DNA from: Rickettsiales bacterium
GTDB lineage: Bacteria > Pseudomonadota > Alphaproteobacteria > Rickettsiales > JANQQO01
Assembly (NCBI GenBank): GCA_028289305.1
Contig: JANQQO010000095.1
Coordinates: forward strand, 1-7,091
Direction of reading: 5' to 3'
Length of the DNA stretch: 7,091 nucleotides
Shown here: one piece after another, positions 4,797-7,091 of the stretch
How the letters are laid out: each line of letters starts with the position of its first letter
Position numbering within the stretch: position 1 is the stretch's first letter
The notes under the pieces: model-generated
Database searches by the model: none
Seen by the model: only the letters and a program-made list of their open reading frames with translations
What the model was told of the DNA's origin: nothing
Translations under genes and position numbers: made by a program

Positions 4797-7091
4797 TAGT
4801 ACGAACAGATGGCTTCGGCACGCTTGATCGCCACAGTGACCATCGCTGCATCGAGCTGTTCGTAATTGCGCAGATCGCTTAAGAATTTATCAAAGCGGGT
4901 GAGTTGTTTTTGGTTTTGCTGTTCCCAGTTGTGCAACGCACCATCGCAGTTATCACTTTTACACGCGCATTTGATGACTTCAGCAGTGAGGCGCATTTGC
5001 TGGTCGTATAAATCTTCGAACAGGGTTTGGTGAGAGAGTTTTTCCCAATAGGAATTGGAGGCTAAGCTTTCGATGGAGGCGCGCAGCCATTCAAAGCCAA
5101 GGCGGGTGCCGAGTGCATAATACACTTCGCCGACAATATGGATGGGCAAGGTGCCAGAGCGCGTGACCTGGATGATATCAACAGCAGAGGCAAGGACTTG
5201 CAGGCGGGAGATATCATGCGCCAGTTTTTTCGGTACGTTATGATTGAGGTATTTTTTGAGTGTTTTGTCGCAGGCATGTTTGAGCGAAGGAGACATGACC
5301 TCATCAAGCACAGAGCGAAGCGTATCAACACCGGGGCCAAAGCGCTTCACCAGGCCTTCAACATCGAGTGGCTGTGGGGAGTTGCGCAGTAGCCAGCGGG
5401 TGACGCGTTCGACTAATTGTTTGGCTTCTAAGAACATCCGTACCTGGATTTCAACGGGGACTTTGCCGCCGAGGGATTCGATTTCAGACCATAAGGGGCG
5501 CAGGGTGAAGGCATCCCGCACGATGGTATAGCCACGGGCGACATCGCAGCCTTTGACACCGGTATCTTCCTGCAAGCGGAAGAAGAACTTAGCACCGACG
5601 CGGTTGACGATGCTGTTACTCATGATGGTGGTGATGATCTCACGCCGTAGTTCGTGTGAGGTGATGTCTTTGCTGAAGCGCTGCTGCATCACTTTGGGGA
5701 AATAGAGCTGCAGATCGTTCAGGAAGTAGGTTTCGTCGGGTAGGTTAGACTGGATGAGGTCGGAGAAGACCGCGATTTTGCTATAGCCTAAGAGTACCGA
5801 TAGTTCAGGCCGGGTGAGGCCTTGCTTTAAGCCTTGGCGGAGTTGCAGCGCCTCGTCATTAGGGAGAAACTCGACCTTGCGATCCAGATCGACCTGCTCT
5901 TCGAGCGTGTGGATGAGGCGGATTTGCTGCTCAATGAGTTCATGGCCTTGCTGTTCGGCGATAGTGATGGCCTGGGTTTGCAAGATATTATCACGCAGGA
6001 CGAGTTCGGCGACCTCGTCGGTCATGTCTGCGAGCAGGGTATCGCGGGCTTTTTGTGAGAGTTTTTTGTTCTCAACAGCGTGGTGCAGGGCGATTTTGAT
6101 GTTTACTTCATGGTCAGAGCAATCCACACCGGCGGAGTTATCAATCGCATCAGTATTGAGGCGGCCTTTGTTTAAGGCGTATTCAATACGGCCCAGTTGG
6201 GTGGCGCCGAGATTGCCGCCCTCACCAAAGATTTTACAGCGCAACTCTTTCCCGTTGACGCGCACGGCGTCATTGGCTTTATCGCCGACTTCTTCATGGG
6301 TTTCGTTTTCGGCTTTGATATAAGTGCCGATACCGCCATTCCACAGCAAATCTACCGGGGCAGAGAGCAGCGCATGGATGAGTTCATCCGGGGTGACGGC
6401 GTTTTTCTGGATATCGAGGACTTGCTTGATGTGTTTATTGAGCGGGATGGATTTAGCGCTACGATCAAACACGCCACCGCCGGTGGAAATGAGTTTGTTG
6501 TTATAATCTTTCCAGGTGGAGCGCGGTAGGCGGAACAGGCGCTGGCGCTCTTTATAGCTGGTGGCGGGATTGGGGTTAGGGTCGATGAAGATGTGCAGAT
6601 GATTAAAGGCGCCGATGAGGCGGATCTGCTTGGAAAGTAGCATACCGTTGCCGAATACGTCGCCAGACATATCGCCGATGCCGACGCAGGTGAAGCCTTG
6701 CTTCTGGCAGTCTATGCCCATTTCCATGAAATGGCGCTGCACGGAAACCCAGGCACCGCGGGCGGTGATGCCCATCTTTTTGTGATCGTACCCGGCAGAA
6801 CCGCCTGAGGCAAAGGCGTCATCGAGCCAGAAGCCGTATTCCGCTGCGAGCGCATTGGCGGTATCGGAGAAGGTGGCGGTGCCTTTATCTGCGGCGACGA
6901 CGAGATAAGGGTCATCTTCATCGTGGCGGACAACTTCTTTGGGTGGGATGGTTTTGCCTTTGACGATATTGTCGGTGATATCCAGCATGCCGCGCAGGAA
7001 AATTTGGTAGCAGGCGATGCCTTTTTGTAGGAATTCGTCGCGGTCTTTCGGCAGGGTGCCTTTTACCACAAAGCCGCCTTTGGAGCCGGTG
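4796..7091 (-). CDS. gdhB: NAD-specific glutamate dehydrogenase (GDH2 type), C-terminal 764 codons (partial)
   Basis: The minus-strand frame is open from the right edge to a TAG at 4796-4798; codons before 7069 continue as TGSKGGFV, so the gene starts outside the window. Seen: SKGGFV (7067-7084), DKGTATFSD (6863-6889), AFASGGSAGYDHKKMGITAR, the nucleotide-binding segment GIGDMSGDVFGNG (6644-6682), IFIDPNPNPATS, WNGGIGTYIKA, GEGGNLGATQLGRIEYAL and DNSAGVDCSDHEVNIKI. These identify the large Bac_GDH/GDH2 family (about 1,500-1,650 residues). About 400 residues of largely helical C-terminal region follow. Known: it oxidises glutamate to 2-oxoglutarate and ammonium with NAD+, linking amino-acid catabolism to the TCA cycle; Caulobacter GdhZ is a relative. 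No frameshift is visible. It converges on the ruv block, 90 nt away, so it is a separate transcript. Confidence 0.96.
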   Translation of the reverse strand, partial: TGSKGGFVVKGTLPKDRDEFLQKGIACYQIFLRGMLDITDNIVKGKTIPPKEVVRHDEDDPYLVVAADKGTATFSDTANALAAEYGFWLDDAFASGGSAGYDHKKMGITARGAWVSVQRHFMEMGIDCQKQGFTCVGIGDMSGDVFGNGMLLSKQIRLIGAFNHLHIFIDPNPNPATSYKERQRLFRLPRSTWKDYNNKLISTGGGVFDRSAKSIPLNKHIKQVLDIQKNAVTPDELIHALLSAPVDLLWNGGIGTYIKAENETHEEVGDKANDAVRVNGKELRCKIFGEGGNLGATQLGRIEYALNKGRLNTDAIDNSAGVDCSDHEVNIKIALHHAVENKKLSQKARDTLLADMTDEVAELVLRDNILQTQAITIAEQQGHELIEQQIRLIHTLEEQVDLDRKVEFLPNDEALQLRQGLKQGLTRPELSVLLGYSKIAVFSDLIQSNLPDETYFLNDLQLYFPKVMQQRFSKDITSHELRREIITTIMSNSIVNRVGAKFFFRLQEDTGVKGCDVARGYTIVRDAFTLRPLWSEIESLGGKVPVEIQVRMFLEAKQLVERVTRWLLRNSPQPLDVEGLVKRFGPGVDTLRSVLDEVMSPSLKHACDKTLKKYLNHNVPKKLAHDISRLQVLASAVDIIQVTRSGTLPIHIVGEVYYALGTRLGFEWLRASIESLASNSYWEKLSHQTLFEDLYDQQMRLTAEVIKCACKSDNCDGALHNWEQQNQKQLTRFDKFLSDLRNYEQLDAAMVTVAIKRAEAICSY

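Noticed and set aside
5814..6323. Plus-strand open frame (169 codons) inside gdhB
   Set aside because: Its Ser/Arg/Cys-rich composition is typical of an antisense shadow; the minus-strand gdhB frame here carries conserved GDH2 motifs without interruption.
7067..7069. GTG at 7067-7069 as the gdhB start
   Set aside because: The frame stays open to the window edge and encodes the conserved GSKGGF stretch before this codon, so it is an internal Val and the gene is cut off by the window.

Overview
The window comes from a bacterial chromosome, most likely an alphaproteobacterium. I base this on the gene order (folate cyclo-ligase, YmdB-type phosphoesterase, yebC, ruvC, ruvA, ruvB, ybgC), on RuvB motifs that read like alphaproteobacterial versions (AATTRLG, LSEQRDALEE), and on a GDH2-type NAD-glutamate dehydrogenase. 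Base composition is moderate, roughly the low-to-mid 50s % G+C by eye. I cannot name a genus. Every function given is inferred by recognising protein motifs, not by a database search.

Positions 1-4705 form one co-directional block on the plus strand. It opens with the last 42 codons of a 5-formyltetrahydrofolate cyclo-ligase, coupled by a 4-base ATGA overlap to a 273-aa metallophosphoesterase (TIGR00282/YmdB family). After a 70-nt gap come yebC and, 25 nt later, ruvC. Then ruvC-ruvA-ruvB-ybgC are joined one to the next by ATGA overlaps. RuvA, RuvB and RuvC together form the Holliday-junction branch-migration and resolution machine. YebC is a translation or transcription accessory factor. YbgC is a hotdog-fold acyl-CoA thioesterase that usually sits just ahead of tolQRAB.

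Here the tol genes do not follow ybgC. The block ends instead with a small gene (4358-4705) for a predicted secreted protein with ten cysteines. I do not recognise this protein by name, and it is the least explained item in the window.

Positions 4706-4795 are a 90-nt convergent intergenic space. It holds an imperfect stem-loop and a GC-rich 7-bp hairpin flanked by direct copies of TTCTTGC, which may be a terminator and/or a short palindromic repeat. From 4796 to the right edge, the minus strand carries the C-terminal 764 codons of a large NAD-specific glutamate dehydrogenase; its N-terminal part lies outside the window.

This is largely a conserved housekeeping region. I found no CRISPR array, RNA gene, insertion sequence or defence system, and I do not claim a new biological system. 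The items worth a second look are the ten-cysteine protein, the missing tol genes, the flanked hairpin, and an Asn-to-Asp change at a metal-ligand position of the phosphoesterase.
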